A DNA stretch of 64,000 bases from Scleromatobacter sp964418745 (GTDB taxonomy: Bacteria > Pseudomonadota > Gammaproteobacteria > Burkholderiales > Burkholderiaceae_C). The translations under genes and the position numbers were made by a program. The stretch is taken from contig CAYQMX010000030.1 of assembly GCA_964418745.1 (NCBI GenBank), positions 1-64,000 on the forward strand. The letters run 5' to 3'. Of this stretch, positions 35,329 through 44,900 are shown in pieces (within the stretch, counting starts at the first letter, position 1; each line of letters starts with the position of its first letter). Under the pieces are notes generated by a model, which did no database searches, was not told the origin of the DNA, and worked only from the letters and a program-made list of their open reading frames with translations.

Positions 35329-35889
35329 ATGACCGACACGCCGCTCAAGAAGTCCGACAACAACCTGATCTGGGTCGACATGGAGATGACGGGCCTGCTG
35401 CCCGACACCGACCGCATCATCGAGGTGGCGGTGGTGATCACCGATCCCGACCTGACGATCCGCGTCGAGGGCCCGGTCTTCGCGATCCACCAGAGCGACG
35501 CCACGCTCGATGCGATGGACGCCTGGAACAAGGGCACGCACGGCCGCAGCGGCCTGATCGACCGCGTCAAGGCGTCGAGCGTCACCGAAGAGCAGGCCGA
35601 GGCCGCGCTGATCGAATGGATGGCCCAGTACGTGCCCAAGGGCAAGAGCCCGATGTGCGGCAATTCCATCTGCCAGGATCGCCGCTTCATGGCACGCACG
35701 ATGCCCCGGCTGGAAGAGTTCTTCCACTACCGCAACCTGGACGTCAGCACCCTCAAGGAACTGGCCAAGCGCTGGAAGCCGTCGGCGCTGGAGGGCCTGA
35801 AGAAGGCAGGCAAGCACACCGCGCTGGCCGACATCCAGGAGTCGATCGACGAGCTGGTGCACTACCGGGCGACGCTGCTGGCGCTCTGA
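35329..35889 (+). CDS. orn: Oligoribonuclease Orn
   Basis: 186-residue DEDDh 3'-5' exonuclease that degrades two- to five-base RNA fragments, including pGpG from cyclic di-GMP turnover. Motif I is WVDMEMTGLLPDTDRIIE, motif III is HTALADIQESIDEL with the catalytic His and Asp, and the middle block is GKSPMCGNSICQDRRFM. Length is normal. The window also holds a diguanylate cyclase (7302-8489), the other end of that signalling route, though the genes are not linked. Confidence 0.97.
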   Translation: MTDTPLKKSDNNLIWVDMEMTGLLPDTDRIIEVAVVITDPDLTIRVEGPVFAIHQSDATLDAMDAWNKGTHGRSGLIDRVKASSVTEEQAEAALIEWMAQYVPKGKSPMCGNSICQDRRFMARTMPRLEEFFHYRNLDVSTLKELAKRWKPSALEGLKKAGKHTALADIQESIDELVHYRATLLAL

Positions 35890-35916
35890 CGCGCAGCGCG
35901 CCGGCCGGTCCCCGGC

Positions 35917-36306
35917 CTACTTCTTCGCGGGTTCCAGGTGCAGGATCCACTGCACCAGCGCTGTCGCGTCGGCGTCCTTGATCGCCACCGCGTTCGGCGG
36001 CATCGCCAGGCCGCTGACCTTGCCCTTCCAGTGGCTGGCGTACGGGTTGGATCCGATCATCACGGTGCGCGTGAGCGTCTCGGCGGCGCCGGCCACGCCC
36101 TGGTACTTGCGGGCCACGTCGTGCCAGGCCGGGCCGATGGGCGCCAGGCCGTCCGGGCCGGGGGTGCCGGGCTCGATGTGGTGACAGGTCAGGCAGCCGC
36201 TGGTGGAGGCCAGCTTGAGCATCGCGTCGTCGTGGCTGTCGGCCAGGGCCCAGGGGGCCGTGCAGGCCAGCAGGAGGAGGGCGGTGGTGCGGTGTACGGC
36301 GTTCAT
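35917..36306 (-). CDS. Periplasmic class I cytochrome c
   Basis: 129-residue c-type cytochrome: signal peptide of about 22 residues, heme-binding CLTCH at residues 38-42, and a likely axial Met102 in GLAMPPNA. It resembles cytochrome c551/c552 electron carriers. A perfect FNR box lies 58 to 71 bases upstream of its ATG, so it is probably made under low oxygen. No oxidase or reductase gene is next to it. Convergent with orn. Confidence 0.9.
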   Translation of the reverse strand: MNAVHRTTALLLLACTAPWALADSHDDAMLKLASTSGCLTCHHIEPGTPGPDGLAPIGPAWHDVARKYQGVAGAAETLTRTVMIGSNPYASHWKGKVSGLAMPPNAVAIKDADATALVQWILHLEPAKK

Positions 36307-36363
36307 GAGGGTTCCGGCTCAGCAATGAAGGCCCCCAGCCTAGGTGCACGCGCGGCTCGCTCC

Positions 36364-36377
36364 TTGATCCGCATCAA
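36364..36377 (-). promoter_or_regulatory. FNR/ANR box upstream of cytochrome c
   Basis: TTGATCCGCATCAA is a perfect match to TTGAT-N4-ATCAA. A TAGGCT at 36337-36342 (minus strand) could be the -10; its predicted start site would place the box centre near -41, the position for class II activation. Confidence 0.75.
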
Positions 36378-36502
36378 GCCAGTCCGCGCGTTTGTCGGCA
36401 TGGAGCGCGGGTGTCCCGGGATGCAACGACGCGCGGTCGCGCGTTGTCGCAAGGTGGAGCAGCGCGGCCCCGCCCGCGCGTGACGCGCGGGCGGGGCGGG
36501 CG

Positions 36503-37225
36503 TCAGGGCGCGACCGCCGGGCGCGCGGAATCGGCTGCGCTCGACGGCGGCACGCGGGCCGGCCGCGGCGACTGCCGGTACGGCGCCTGGCGCGCGCGCA
36601 GCGCGCGCAGCAGCCCCTGCACCTCCTCGTCGGGCCATTGCGCCACCTTGCGGTAGTCGCTGCAGTCGCTCTTGCGCGTCATCAGCCCGTGGTTGATCAG
36701 TTCGCGCCGCAGCGTCGCGTGGTCGCCGTACACATGCCAGGCCTTGAGCACGCGGTTGACCTCGGCCTCGGTGTAGACGCGGCGCGCCTCGAACCGTGTC
36801 CACAGCACCCACAGCGCCAGGCGCTGCTGCGACAGCTTGGGCGGCCAGCGCGTGAGCCGGCCGCTGAAGTCGAAGCACTTGAGCGTCTTCGCGGCACGCT
36901 CGCTCAGCCGCGGCGCGAGGCCCTCGACCGGCGTGGTCACCGGGTCCAGGAGCTCGGGCGCGTCGAACCAGAGGTCGGGCCCCGGCGGCGGTGGAACCTG
37001 GGCGGCGTCCGCGTCCGCACGGCCCGGTGCCGTGCGCGCGGCCTGCGCCTGCAACTCCTGCAGGTTGCGCCGGCCGGCGCCGCGCGCCAGCAGGTTCATC
37101 ATTTCCACGTGGCCCGGCAGGCGGCCGTGCGTGGTCTGGTGGTCGAGGATCGCGCGCTCCAGCAGGCGGGCAAGCGCGGAGAGATCGGGCGCCGAGTACG
37201 GCAGGGCGGTTCGTGTCATTGGCAT
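36503..37225 (-). CDS. DUF2087 domain protein (winged-helix-like)
   Basis: 240 residues. The C-terminal half carries DUF2087: LSQQRLALWVLWTRFEARRVYTEAEVNRVLKAWHVYGDHATLRRELINHGLMTRKSDCSDYRKV, a helical fold often attached to transcription regulators or acetyltransferases. The N-terminal half includes LSALARLLERAILDHQTTHGRLPGHVEMMNLLARGAGRRN, helix-turn-helix-like. The ATG at 37225 follows GTGAGG; a second ATG lies two codons later. Possibly DNA-binding, target unknown. Confidence 0.8.
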   Translation of the reverse strand: MPMTRTALPYSAPDLSALARLLERAILDHQTTHGRLPGHVEMMNLLARGAGRRNLQELQAQAARTAPGRADADAAQVPPPPGPDLWFDAPELLDPVTTPVEGLAPRLSERAAKTLKCFDFSGRLTRWPPKLSQQRLALWVLWTRFEARRVYTEAEVNRVLKAWHVYGDHATLRRELINHGLMTRKSDCSDYRKVAQWPDEEVQGLLRALRARQAPYRQSPRPARVPPSSAADSARPAVAP

Positions 37226-37536
37226 GGCCTCACGTGACAGCGTGTGCTCGACGACGCTGCGCGGGACGCAGCGCCGGGGGTTGCCCTTGCCGGAGTCGAG
37301 CTCACGCGAAGGTGAGTCAGGCCCGAACGGAACAGGCATCGACGTGCAGCGGTGCTGCGCATCGTGCGGCAGGTTTAGCGACGCTGGAGAGCCAGCGCGG
37401 CAACGCCTGGGTGAACTGCCGACCGAGCCAAGAGTCTACCGCGGAGCGCCACTGCGCCTTCGGCGACGACAGCGTGAAGGTCACCTGAGCTGACGCGCGC
37501 CGGGCGCCGCGGGCACCGCCGCGCGGCGCGTCGCCT
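37226..37536. other. Gene-free stretch between DUF2087 and FKBP genes
   Basis: 311 bases. I see no convincing open frame, tRNA, hairpin with T-run or repeat. Base composition is somewhat less GC-rich than neighbours. It must hold the promoter of the DUF2087 gene on the minus strand, but no clear -35/-10 pair is visible. Confidence 0.5.
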
Positions 37537-38910
37537 TCACTTCGACGAGATCAGGTCGACCTCGAACACCAGCGTGGCGTTCGGCGGGATCACGCCGCCG
37601 GCGCCGCGGGCGCCGTAGCCCAGGTCGGCCGGGATCGTCAGGACGCGGGTGCCGCCGGCGGCCATGCCCTGGACGCCTTCGTCCCAGCCCTTGATGACCA
37701 TGCCCTGGTCGAGGCCGAACACGAAGGGCTGGCCGCGGTCCTTGCTGGAATCGAACTTCTTGCCGCGGCCGTTGGGGGCCGCCGGGTCGGACAGCCAGCC
37801 GGTGTAGTGCACGGTGACGGACTGGCCGGACGTGGCGACCGGGCCGGTACCGACGACGGTGTCTTCGTACTGCAGGCCGGAGGGGGTGGTGGTCATCTTG
37901 GAATCGCTCTGGTTGAGGAGAGGAAGCGACGCCGGCGGCGTCGCGGAGGGAGCGATCATGCCACCGACTTCGCGCAGCCGGTCGGCCCAGGCCGGCACCG
38001 CCTGCGCCAGCCAGCGCGCCGGCGTTTCGCAGTGGTCGCCGCCGTCGTGCAGCGCGACGGGCAGGCCCAGCACGCGGGCGGCGCGGCGCAGCGCGGCGAC
38101 GGCGTCGATGTCGCTGCGCAGCGCCAGCGGGCGCGCGCCGGTCTGCTTGGACAGCTTCTGGCCGTCGTCGGCGTAGACCAGCGGCGTGTGCAGGTAGCGC
38201 GGCGTCGGCAGGCCGAGCGTGCGCTGCAGGTGGATCTGGCGCGCGGTGTTGTCGGCCAGGTCGGCGCCGCGCACGACGTCGGTGATGCCCTGGTCCGCGT
38301 CGTCCACCACGACGGCCAGCTGGTAGGCCCACAGCCCGTCGGCGCGCCGCAGCACGAAGTCGCCCACGGCGTGCGTGACGTCCTGGCGCTGGTCGCCCAG
38401 CAGGCGGTCGTGCCAGTCGACGACGACATCCGCGCCCGCGGGCGTCCGGGTGCGCAGGCGCCACGCGGGCACGCGTGCGAACGGCACGGCCGGTGCACCT
38501 TCCGTGGACGCGAACGTGGCGGGCCGGCAGGTGCCGGGATAGACCCGCTCCCCGTGCGCGAGGTGCGGGACGCCGGCGCGCGCGAGCGCGGCGGCGATGT
38601 CGCTGCGCGAGCAGGTGCAGGGGTAGGCCCAGCCGCTGCGCTGCAACTGCGCCAGCGCGGCCTCGTAGCGCGCGCCGCGGCGCGATTGCCAGGTGGGCGG
38701 GGCGTCGGGCGCCAGGCCCAGCGCCGCGAGCTGCGCCAGGATGCCGGTGTCGGCGCCCGGCACGCAGCGTGGCGTGTCGACGTTCTCGATGCGCAGCAGC
38801 CACTGTCCGCCCTGCACGCGGGCATCGAGCCAGCTGGCCAGCGCGGCCACCAGGGAGCCGGCGTGCAGCAGGCCGGTGGGCGAAGGCGCGAAGCGGCCGA
38901 CGTAGCTCAT
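37537..38910 (-). CDS. gluQ: Glutamyl-Q tRNA(Asp) synthetase continuous with an FKBP-type peptidyl-prolyl isomerase
   Basis: One open frame of 457 codons contains two complete proteins. Residues 1 to about 313 are GluQ-RS, a truncated glutamyl-tRNA synthetase that glutamylates queuosine in tRNA-Asp: FAPSPTGLLHAGSL replaces HIGH, KLSKQ replaces KMSKS, and Cys pairs at CTCSR and GTCRP bind zinc. Residues 339-457 are a full FKBP domain: SVTVHYTGWL, GKKFDSSKDR, VIKGWDEGVQGM, IPADLGYGARGAGGVIPPNATLVFEVDLI. No stop codon separates them; the joining 25 residues are Pro/Ser-rich. The FKBP start expected from relatives is the internal ATG at 37896, which has no clear Shine-Dalgarno sequence. Either a fusion or two products from one frame. 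Confidence 0.88.
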   Translation of the reverse strand: MSYVGRFAPSPTGLLHAGSLVAALASWLDARVQGGQWLLRIENVDTPRCVPGADTGILAQLAALGLAPDAPPTWQSRRGARYEAALAQLQRSGWAYPCTCSRSDIAAALARAGVPHLAHGERVYPGTCRPATFASTEGAPAVPFARVPAWRLRTRTPAGADVVVDWHDRLLGDQRQDVTHAVGDFVLRRADGLWAYQLAVVVDDADQGITDVVRGADLADNTARQIHLQRTLGLPTPRYLHTPLVYADDGQKLSKQTGARPLALRSDIDAVAALRRAARVLGLPVALHDGGDHCETPARWLAQAVPAWADRLREVGGMIAPSATPPASLPLLNQSDSKMTTTPSGLQYEDTVVGTGPVATSGQSVTVHYTGWLSDPAAPNGRGKKFDSSKDRGQPFVFGLDQGMVIKGWDEGVQGMAAGGTRVLTIPADLGYGARGAGGVIPPNATLVFEVDLISSK

Positions 38911-38929
38911 CGCGACGGCGCTGCGCCGC

Positions 38930-39931
38930 TCACGTGCCGGCGGGCGGGCACGGCCCGCCGCGCAGCAGCAGCGCCGAACGCGTGGTAGGGCTTTCCAGCT
39001 GCTTGAGCCACCACTGCAGCGCCAGGCCTTGCGGCGCCTTCTGCGGCTGCGGCGCGGCGGCGCTGCGCCAGCCGTAGGCCAGGGTGGCCGACATGCGTTG
39101 GCGTGCCACTTCCTTGACCACCAGGCGACCGGCGGCGACGTGCTCGCGCACCAGCACCTCGGGCAGGAAGCCCACGCCCAGGCCGATCATCTGCGCCTCG
39201 AGCTTGGCCTGCATGCTGCTGACGGTGAGCACGTCCTGGCCGGGCTGGATGTTGATGGTCAGCGGCGACATCCGCTGCGCCGAATCGGCCACCGCCACGC
39301 CGCGGTGCTGCCGGAGCACGGCGTCGGTCAGCGGCTCGGCCGCGCCGGCCAGCGGGTGGTGCGGTGCCACCACGTAGACGAAAGGCGCCTCGCCCAGCGG
39401 CTTGATCTCGATGCCCGCGGGCGCCAGCGTGTCGGCGGGCAGGCCGATGGCCAGGTCGGCCGCGCCCAGCATCAGCGCCTCGACGGTGCCGGCCATCACC
39501 TCGGTGCGCAGGCGCAGCCGGGTGCCGGGGCCGGCGCCGTCGTGCAGCTCGGGCGGGCGCAGCGCATAGAAGGCCTCGCACAGCTCGAACAGGGTCTGGC
39601 GCGAGACGACGGCGTCGGCGGCGATGGTCAGCTGGGTCTCCCAGCCGGTGGACACCCGGTGCACGCGGTTGGCGACGGCGTCCATCTCGGCCAGCAGGCG
39701 CCGGCCCTCGTTGAGCAGCTCGGTGCCGGCGGCCGTGAGCCGCGCCTGGCGCGAACTGCGGTCGAACAGGAGCACGTCCAGCGCGTCCTCCAGCTGGCGC
39801 ACGCTGTAGGTGAGGGCGGACGGCACCTTGCCGAGCTCGCGCGCGGCGGCGGCGAAGCTGCCGGTGCGGGCGATGGTGTCCATCATCGTCAGGGCCTCAG
39901 GGGTCAGCGCGAAGCGGCGGTCGAGCGACAT
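38930..39931 (-). CDS. LysR-family transcriptional regulator
   Basis: 333 residues. The N-terminal winged helix begins with LTPEALTMMDTIARTGSFAAAARELGKVPSALTYSVRQLEDALDVLLFDRSSR, followed by the linker helix and a LysR substrate-binding domain with LTINIQPGQDVLTVSSMQAKLEAQMIGLGVGFLPEVLV. A GGAGAAG precedes the ATG at 39931. Its start overlaps the stop of the upstream alpha/beta hydrolase gene by one base, so it is co-transcribed with that gene and trhO instead of divergent from its target, which is unusual for LysR types. Confidence 0.92.
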   Translation of the reverse strand: MSLDRRFALTPEALTMMDTIARTGSFAAAARELGKVPSALTYSVRQLEDALDVLLFDRSSRQARLTAAGTELLNEGRRLLAEMDAVANRVHRVSTGWETQLTIAADAVVSRQTLFELCEAFYALRPPELHDGAGPGTRLRLRTEVMAGTVEALMLGAADLAIGLPADTLAPAGIEIKPLGEAPFVYVVAPHHPLAGAAEPLTDAVLRQHRGVAVADSAQRMSPLTINIQPGQDVLTVSSMQAKLEAQMIGLGVGFLPEVLVREHVAAGRLVVKEVARQRMSATLAYGWRSAAAPQPQKAPQGLALQWWLKQLESPTTRSALLLRGGPCPPAGT

Positions 39932-40962
39932 CAGGTCTTCTCCCCGGCGTGCGCGTCGGCGCGGGCGGCGCTGGCGGGCGCCGCGGGCGCGGCCGCCGTC
40001 GCGGAGGACGTCGCGTCCAGGCCGAGGAACGCGCGCACCGGCACCACGCTGCGCGGCGCATCTTCCTCCTGTGGCACGTGGCCGAGGCCGGGCAGGACGA
40101 CCAGCTGGCTGCCGGCGATGTCGTCGTGGAAGTGCTGCGCGTTGACCGGCGGCACCAGGCGATCCTGCGCGCCCCACAGGATCAGCGTGGGCAGCTTCAG
40201 CGTGCGGATGCGCTCGGGGGCGAGGTCGGTGGCGATCTCGCGCATGCGGATGTTGAGCGCGCGGCGGTTGCCTTCGCGGGTCATCATCTCGAAGTAGCGG
40301 TCGACCAGCGCGCCCGTGACGCGCGACGGGTCGGCGTAGACGTCGCGCACGCTGTCCTCGACCACCGAGCGCGGCGTCAGCCATTCGCTGATGTGGTTGA
40401 TCACCGGCACGCGTGCCAGCTGGAAGCCGACCGGGATGTGGTCGGGCACGAAGGCGTAGCCGGTGGCGTCGACCAGGATCAGGCGGTCGACCCGGGCCGG
40501 CGCGAGCGCGGCGACGCGCCACGCCACCTCGCCGCCCAGCGAGTTGCCGCCGATGGCGAAGCGGGCGACGTGCAACGCGTCGAGGAAGTCGAGCGTGAAG
40601 CGGGCCAGCAGGTCGGCGCGGTAGTCGTCGCGCGGGTAGTCGCCGCCGAACGGGCCGGTCAGGCCGAAGCCGGGCAGGTCGAAGGTGATCACGCGCTTGC
40701 GGGCGTGCAGGTCGCCCACCCAGCCCTGCCAGGTGTGCAGGCTGGCGGCGGTGCCGTGCACCAGCACGAGCGGCGTCGGGTCGTTGCGCGGGCCTTCGTC
40801 GCGGAAGTGCACGAACTGCCCCTTGACGTACATGAAGTCCGACGGCGGCGGAGCCCAGCGGGTGACCAGGCTGTCGACGCTGCGGTCGGGGGCGTGGGTG
40901 AGCGTGACGGCCAGCGCCGTCAGCATCAGCAGCACGCCGAGGGCGCGGACGACGGTCTGCAT
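39931..40962 (-). CDS. Alpha/beta hydrolase with an N-terminal membrane anchor
   Basis: 343 residues. One N-terminal hydrophobic helix (ALGVLLMLTALAVTLTHA) is followed by the hydrolase fold. The oxyanion motif is LVLVHGTAASLHTWQGW, the nucleophile Ser sits in GNSLGG, the acid in LILWGAQDRLV and the His in LPGLGHVPQEE. An Ala-rich C-terminal tail of about 25 residues ends it. The substrate is unknown; related proteins are esterases or haloalkane-type hydrolases. Coupled by one-base overlaps with trhO (upstream) and the LysR gene (downstream). Confidence 0.9.
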   Translation of the reverse strand: MQTVVRALGVLLMLTALAVTLTHAPDRSVDSLVTRWAPPPSDFMYVKGQFVHFRDEGPRNDPTPLVLVHGTAASLHTWQGWVGDLHARKRVITFDLPGFGLTGPFGGDYPRDDYRADLLARFTLDFLDALHVARFAIGGNSLGGEVAWRVAALAPARVDRLILVDATGYAFVPDHIPVGFQLARVPVINHISEWLTPRSVVEDSVRDVYADPSRVTGALVDRYFEMMTREGNRRALNIRMREIATDLAPERIRTLKLPTLILWGAQDRLVPPVNAQHFHDDIAGSQLVVLPGLGHVPQEEDAPRSVVPVRAFLGLDATSSATAAAPAAPASAARADAHAGEKT

Positions 40963-41744
40963 CAGTGCACCTCCGCCAGGGCCGCGACGCGTTCGCACGG
41001 CGGCGGCGCGCCGGGGCTCAGGTCGGCGGCCACGGTGCGGCGCTCGTCGAACACGAAGCACTCGCCGCGCCAGCCGGGTGCTGCACCGCCGGTGGCCTCG
41101 AAGTAGCCCAGGATGCCGCCTTCCAGTTGCAGCACCCCGGGCAGGTTGTGCTCGCGCATGTACAGGGCCGCCTTCTCGCAGCGGATGCCGCCGGTGCAGA
41201 AGCTGACCACGGTCTTGCCGGCGAGCTCGGCGCGGTGGGCGTCGAAGGCCGCGGGGAAGTCGCTGAACTTCTCGATGCGCCAGTCGTGCGCGCCCTCGAA
41301 GCTGCCGGCGTCGACCTCGAACGCGTTGCGGGTGTCGAGCATCGCCACCGCGCGGCCGGCGTCGTCGTGGCCCTGGGCGAGCCAGCGCGCCAGCGTGGTC
41401 GGCGTCACCGCGGCGGCGCGCCCATGCTGCGGCGCGATGGTGGGATGGTTCATGCGGATCAGCTCGTTCTTGATCTTCACCTTCAGGCGCCGGAAGGGCA
41501 TCGTGTCGCTGAAGCTGTCCTTGGTGGGCAGGCCGGCGAACGGCGGCTCGGCGCGCAGCGCGCCCGCCACCCACCCGCGCAGCGCGGCCTCGTCGCCCGC
41601 CATGAACAGGTTGATGCCCTCGCGGGCGATCAGCACGGTGCCCTTGAGGCCGGCCGCGGCGGCGCTGGCTTCCAGGCGCGCGCGCAGCGCCGGCAGGTCG
41701 GCGAGCTCGACGAAGCGGTAGGTGGAGATGTTGAGGAACGGCAT
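40962..41744 (-). CDS. trhO: tRNA uridine(34) hydroxylase TrhO (rhodanese-like)
   Basis: 260-residue protein with an N-terminal YceA-type domain (NISTYRFVELADLPALRARLE, AREGINLFMAGDEAAL) and a rhodanese domain ending in the catalytic loop FCTGGIRCEKA. TrhO performs oxygen-dependent hydroxylation of U34 to 5-hydroxyuridine in certain tRNAs. The active Cys and the second conserved Cys are present. First gene of a three-gene minus-strand unit with hydrolase and LysR; divergent from dnaE, 160 bases away. Confidence 0.95.
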   Translation of the reverse strand: MPFLNISTYRFVELADLPALRARLEASAAAAGLKGTVLIAREGINLFMAGDEAALRGWVAGALRAEPPFAGLPTKDSFSDTMPFRRLKVKIKNELIRMNHPTIAPQHGRAAAVTPTTLARWLAQGHDDAGRAVAMLDTRNAFEVDAGSFEGAHDWRIEKFSDFPAAFDAHRAELAGKTVVSFCTGGIRCEKAALYMREHNLPGVLQLEGGILGYFEATGGAAPGWRGECFVFDERRTVAADLSPGAPPPCERVAALAEVH

Positions 41745-41891
41745 GGGCGAGGGTGGACGCTGGCGGGGCGCGGGCGGCGTGGGGCCCGTGCAGGAGGCGT
41801 ATTCTGACCCGCGCGGGCGAGTCGCGCTCGCTAGCACACCTTGGGGGGCGAAATGGCGCCCCGCGCGCCGGGCGGCCGGGCCCCGGCTCCC

Positions 41892-41897
41892 TACAAT
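41892..41897 (+). promoter_or_regulatory. -10 box of dnaE, predicted leaderless
   Basis: TACAAT ends six bases before the dnaE ATG at 41904; the intervening CCGGCC offers no Shine-Dalgarno sequence. Confidence 0.45.
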
Positions 41898-41903
41898 CCG
41901 GCC

Positions 41904-44900
41904 ATGGCCTTCGTTCACCTGCGCACCCACACCGAATTCTCCGTCGTCGACGGCACGCTCCGCATCGACGACGTGGCGCCCGCGGCCCGGGCCGACGGCC
42001 AGGTGGCGCTGGGCATCACCGACCTGTCCAACCTGTTCGGCGCCATCAAGTTCTACAAGGCCTGCCGCGGCAAGGGCGTCAAGCCCCTCATCGGCGTGGA
42101 CGTGTGGATGGACCCGCTGCCCGACGCCGCCGACCGCGTGCCCACCCGCCTGGCGCTGCTGGTGCAGGACCGCCAGGGCTACCTCAACCTGTGCGAGCTG
42201 CTGGGCCGCAGCTGGACCAGGAACGTGCAGCGCGCGCAGGCCTGGGTGCGCTGGGACTGGCTGGAAGAGCTGGGGGGCGGCCTGATCGCGCTGTCGGGCG
42301 CCGACCTCGGCGTGGTGGGGCAGGCCCTGCTGGGCGGCGACACCGCGCGCGCCGAGGCCGCGGCCGCCGAGCTCGCGCGCATCTTTCCAGGCCGCTTCTA
42401 CCTCGAGCTGCAGCGCGCCGGGCTGCCCACGCACGAGGCGCACGTGCGCGCCACGGTGCCGCTGGCCGCCCGGCTGCAGCTGCCGGTGGTGGCCACCCAC
42501 CCGGTGCAGTTCCTCGAGCCCGACGACTTCGACGCCCACGAGGCGCGCGTGTGCATCGCCGAGGGCGAGACGCTGTCCAACCCGCGCCGCGTCAAGCGCT
42601 TCACCCGCGAGCAGTATTTCAAGACCCAGGCGCAGATGGAGGCCCTGTTCGCCGACATCCCGTCGGCCATCGCCAACTCGGTGGAGATCGCGCGCCGCTG
42701 CAACCTCACGCTGGCGATGGGCAAGAACTACCTGCCCGACTTCCCCACGCCCATCCTGGCCGACGGCAGCGCGATGCCGATGGGCGACTACTTCCGCCAG
42801 CTGAGCTTCGAGGGCCTGGAGGAGCGCCTGGCGCACCTGTACCCCGACGTCGCGAAGCGCGACGCGAAGCGTCCCGAGTACGTGGAGCGGCTCGAGTTCG
42901 AGATCAAGACGATCCTGAACATGGGCTTCCCCGGCTACTTCCTGATCGTGTCGGACTTCATCCTGTGGGCCAAGACGCATGGTTGCCCGGTGGGCCCGGG
43001 GCGCGGATCCGGCGCCGGCTCGCTGGTGGCCTACGCGCTCAAGATCACCGACCTCGACCCGCTCGAATACAAGCTGCTGTTCGAGCGTTTCCTGAACCCG
43101 GAACGCGTGTCGATGCCCGACTTCGACATCGACTTCTGCCAGGGCAACCGCGACCGCGTCATCGACTACGTCAAGGATAAATACGGCCGCGACGCCGTCA
43201 GCCAGATCGCCACCTTCGGCACGATGGCGGCCAAGGCGGCGCTGCGCGACATCGGCCGCGTGCTGGGCATGGGCTACGGCCATGTCGACTCCATCGCCAA
43301 GCTGATCCCGGCGCCGCCGGGCAAGTCGGTCACGCTGGCCAAGGTGCCGGCGAACCCCGATCCGGGCCTCGTCTATGCACGCAAGGAAGCGCCCGAGATC
43401 GACCAGCGCGAGGCCGCGGAAGAAGAGGTCGCCGAGCTGCTGGCGCTGGCCACCCGCGTCGAAGGCATCGTGCGCAACATCGGCATGCACGCCGGCGGCG
43501 TGCTGATCGCCCCCGGCAAGATCACCGACTTCTGCCCGCTGTACCAGCAGCCCGGCAGCGACTCGGCGGTGAGCCAGTTCGACAAGGACGACGTGGAGGC
43601 CATCGGCCTGGTGAAGTTCGACTTCCTGGGCCTGGCCACGCTCACCATCCTCGAGCTCGCGAAGGACTTCATCATCGCGCGCCGGCCCGAGCGCGCCGGC
43701 TTCAACTTCGAGTCGCTGCCGCTGGACGACCCGAAGGTCTACCGGCTGTTCTCCGAGGGCCTGACCGAATCGGTGTTCCAGTTCGAATCGCGCGGCATGC
43801 AGGGCATGCTGCGCGACGCCAAGCCCAGCCGCATCGGCGACCTGATCGCGCTGGTGGCGCTGTACCGCCCGGGCCCGATGGACCTGATCCCCACCTTCGT
43901 CGCGCGCAAGCACGGCAAGGAGAAGGTGGAGTACCCGCACCCGCTGGTCGAGCCCGTGCTCTCCGAGACCTACGGGATCATGGTCTACCAGGAACAGGTG
44001 ATGCAGACGGCCCAGGTGCTGGGCGGCTACTCGCTCGGCGGCGCCGACATGCTGCGCCGCGCGATGGGCAAGAAGAAGGCCGAGGAGATGGCCAAGCACC
44101 GCGAGATCTTCCGCGAGGGTGCCGCCAAGAACAAGATCGGCCCGGAGCAGGCCGACGAGATCTTCGACCTGATGGAGAAGTTCGCGGGCTACGGCTTCAA
44201 CAAGTCGCACGCTGCCGCCTACGCGCTGCTGTCGTACCACACGGCCTGGCTGAAGGCGCATTGCCCCGCGGAGTTCTACGCGGCCAACATGACCATCGAA
44301 ATGGGCGACAGCGAGAAGCTGAAGGTGCTGCTCGCCGATGCGAAGCAGTTCGGCATCACGTTCACCCCGCCCGACGTCAACGTCTGCGTGCACCGCTTCG
44401 AACCCGCCCCGGGGCGGGCCGGCGACAAGCTGATCCACTACGGGCTGGGGGCGATCAAGGGCACCGGCCAGGGCGCGGTGGAGGCCATCGTCGCCGCGCG
44501 CGAGGGCCGAACCGAGCAGAGCGACGTGGCACGCCCGTTCTCCAGCATCTTCGATTTCGCCCGGCGGGTGGATCGGTCGCGGGTCAACAAGCGCGTGGTC
44601 GACGCGCTGGTCAAGGCCGGCGGCTTCGACCTGCTGCACCCCGACCGCGCCTGCACGCTGGCGAGCGTGGGCCTGGCCTTCGAGTGGGCCGACGCCCAGG
44701 CCGCACATGCCCAGCAGTCGGGCCTGTTCGATTTCGGCGGCGCCGACGAGCACGGCGCCTCCACGCAGGAGCCGGCGCTGGTGCAGGCCGAGCCCTGGAG
44801 CATCCGCGAGAAGCTCACGCTCGAGAAGACGGCCGTCGGCTTCTACCTGTCGGGCCACATGTTCGACCAGTACGAGCCCGAGGTGCGCAAGTTCTGCAAG

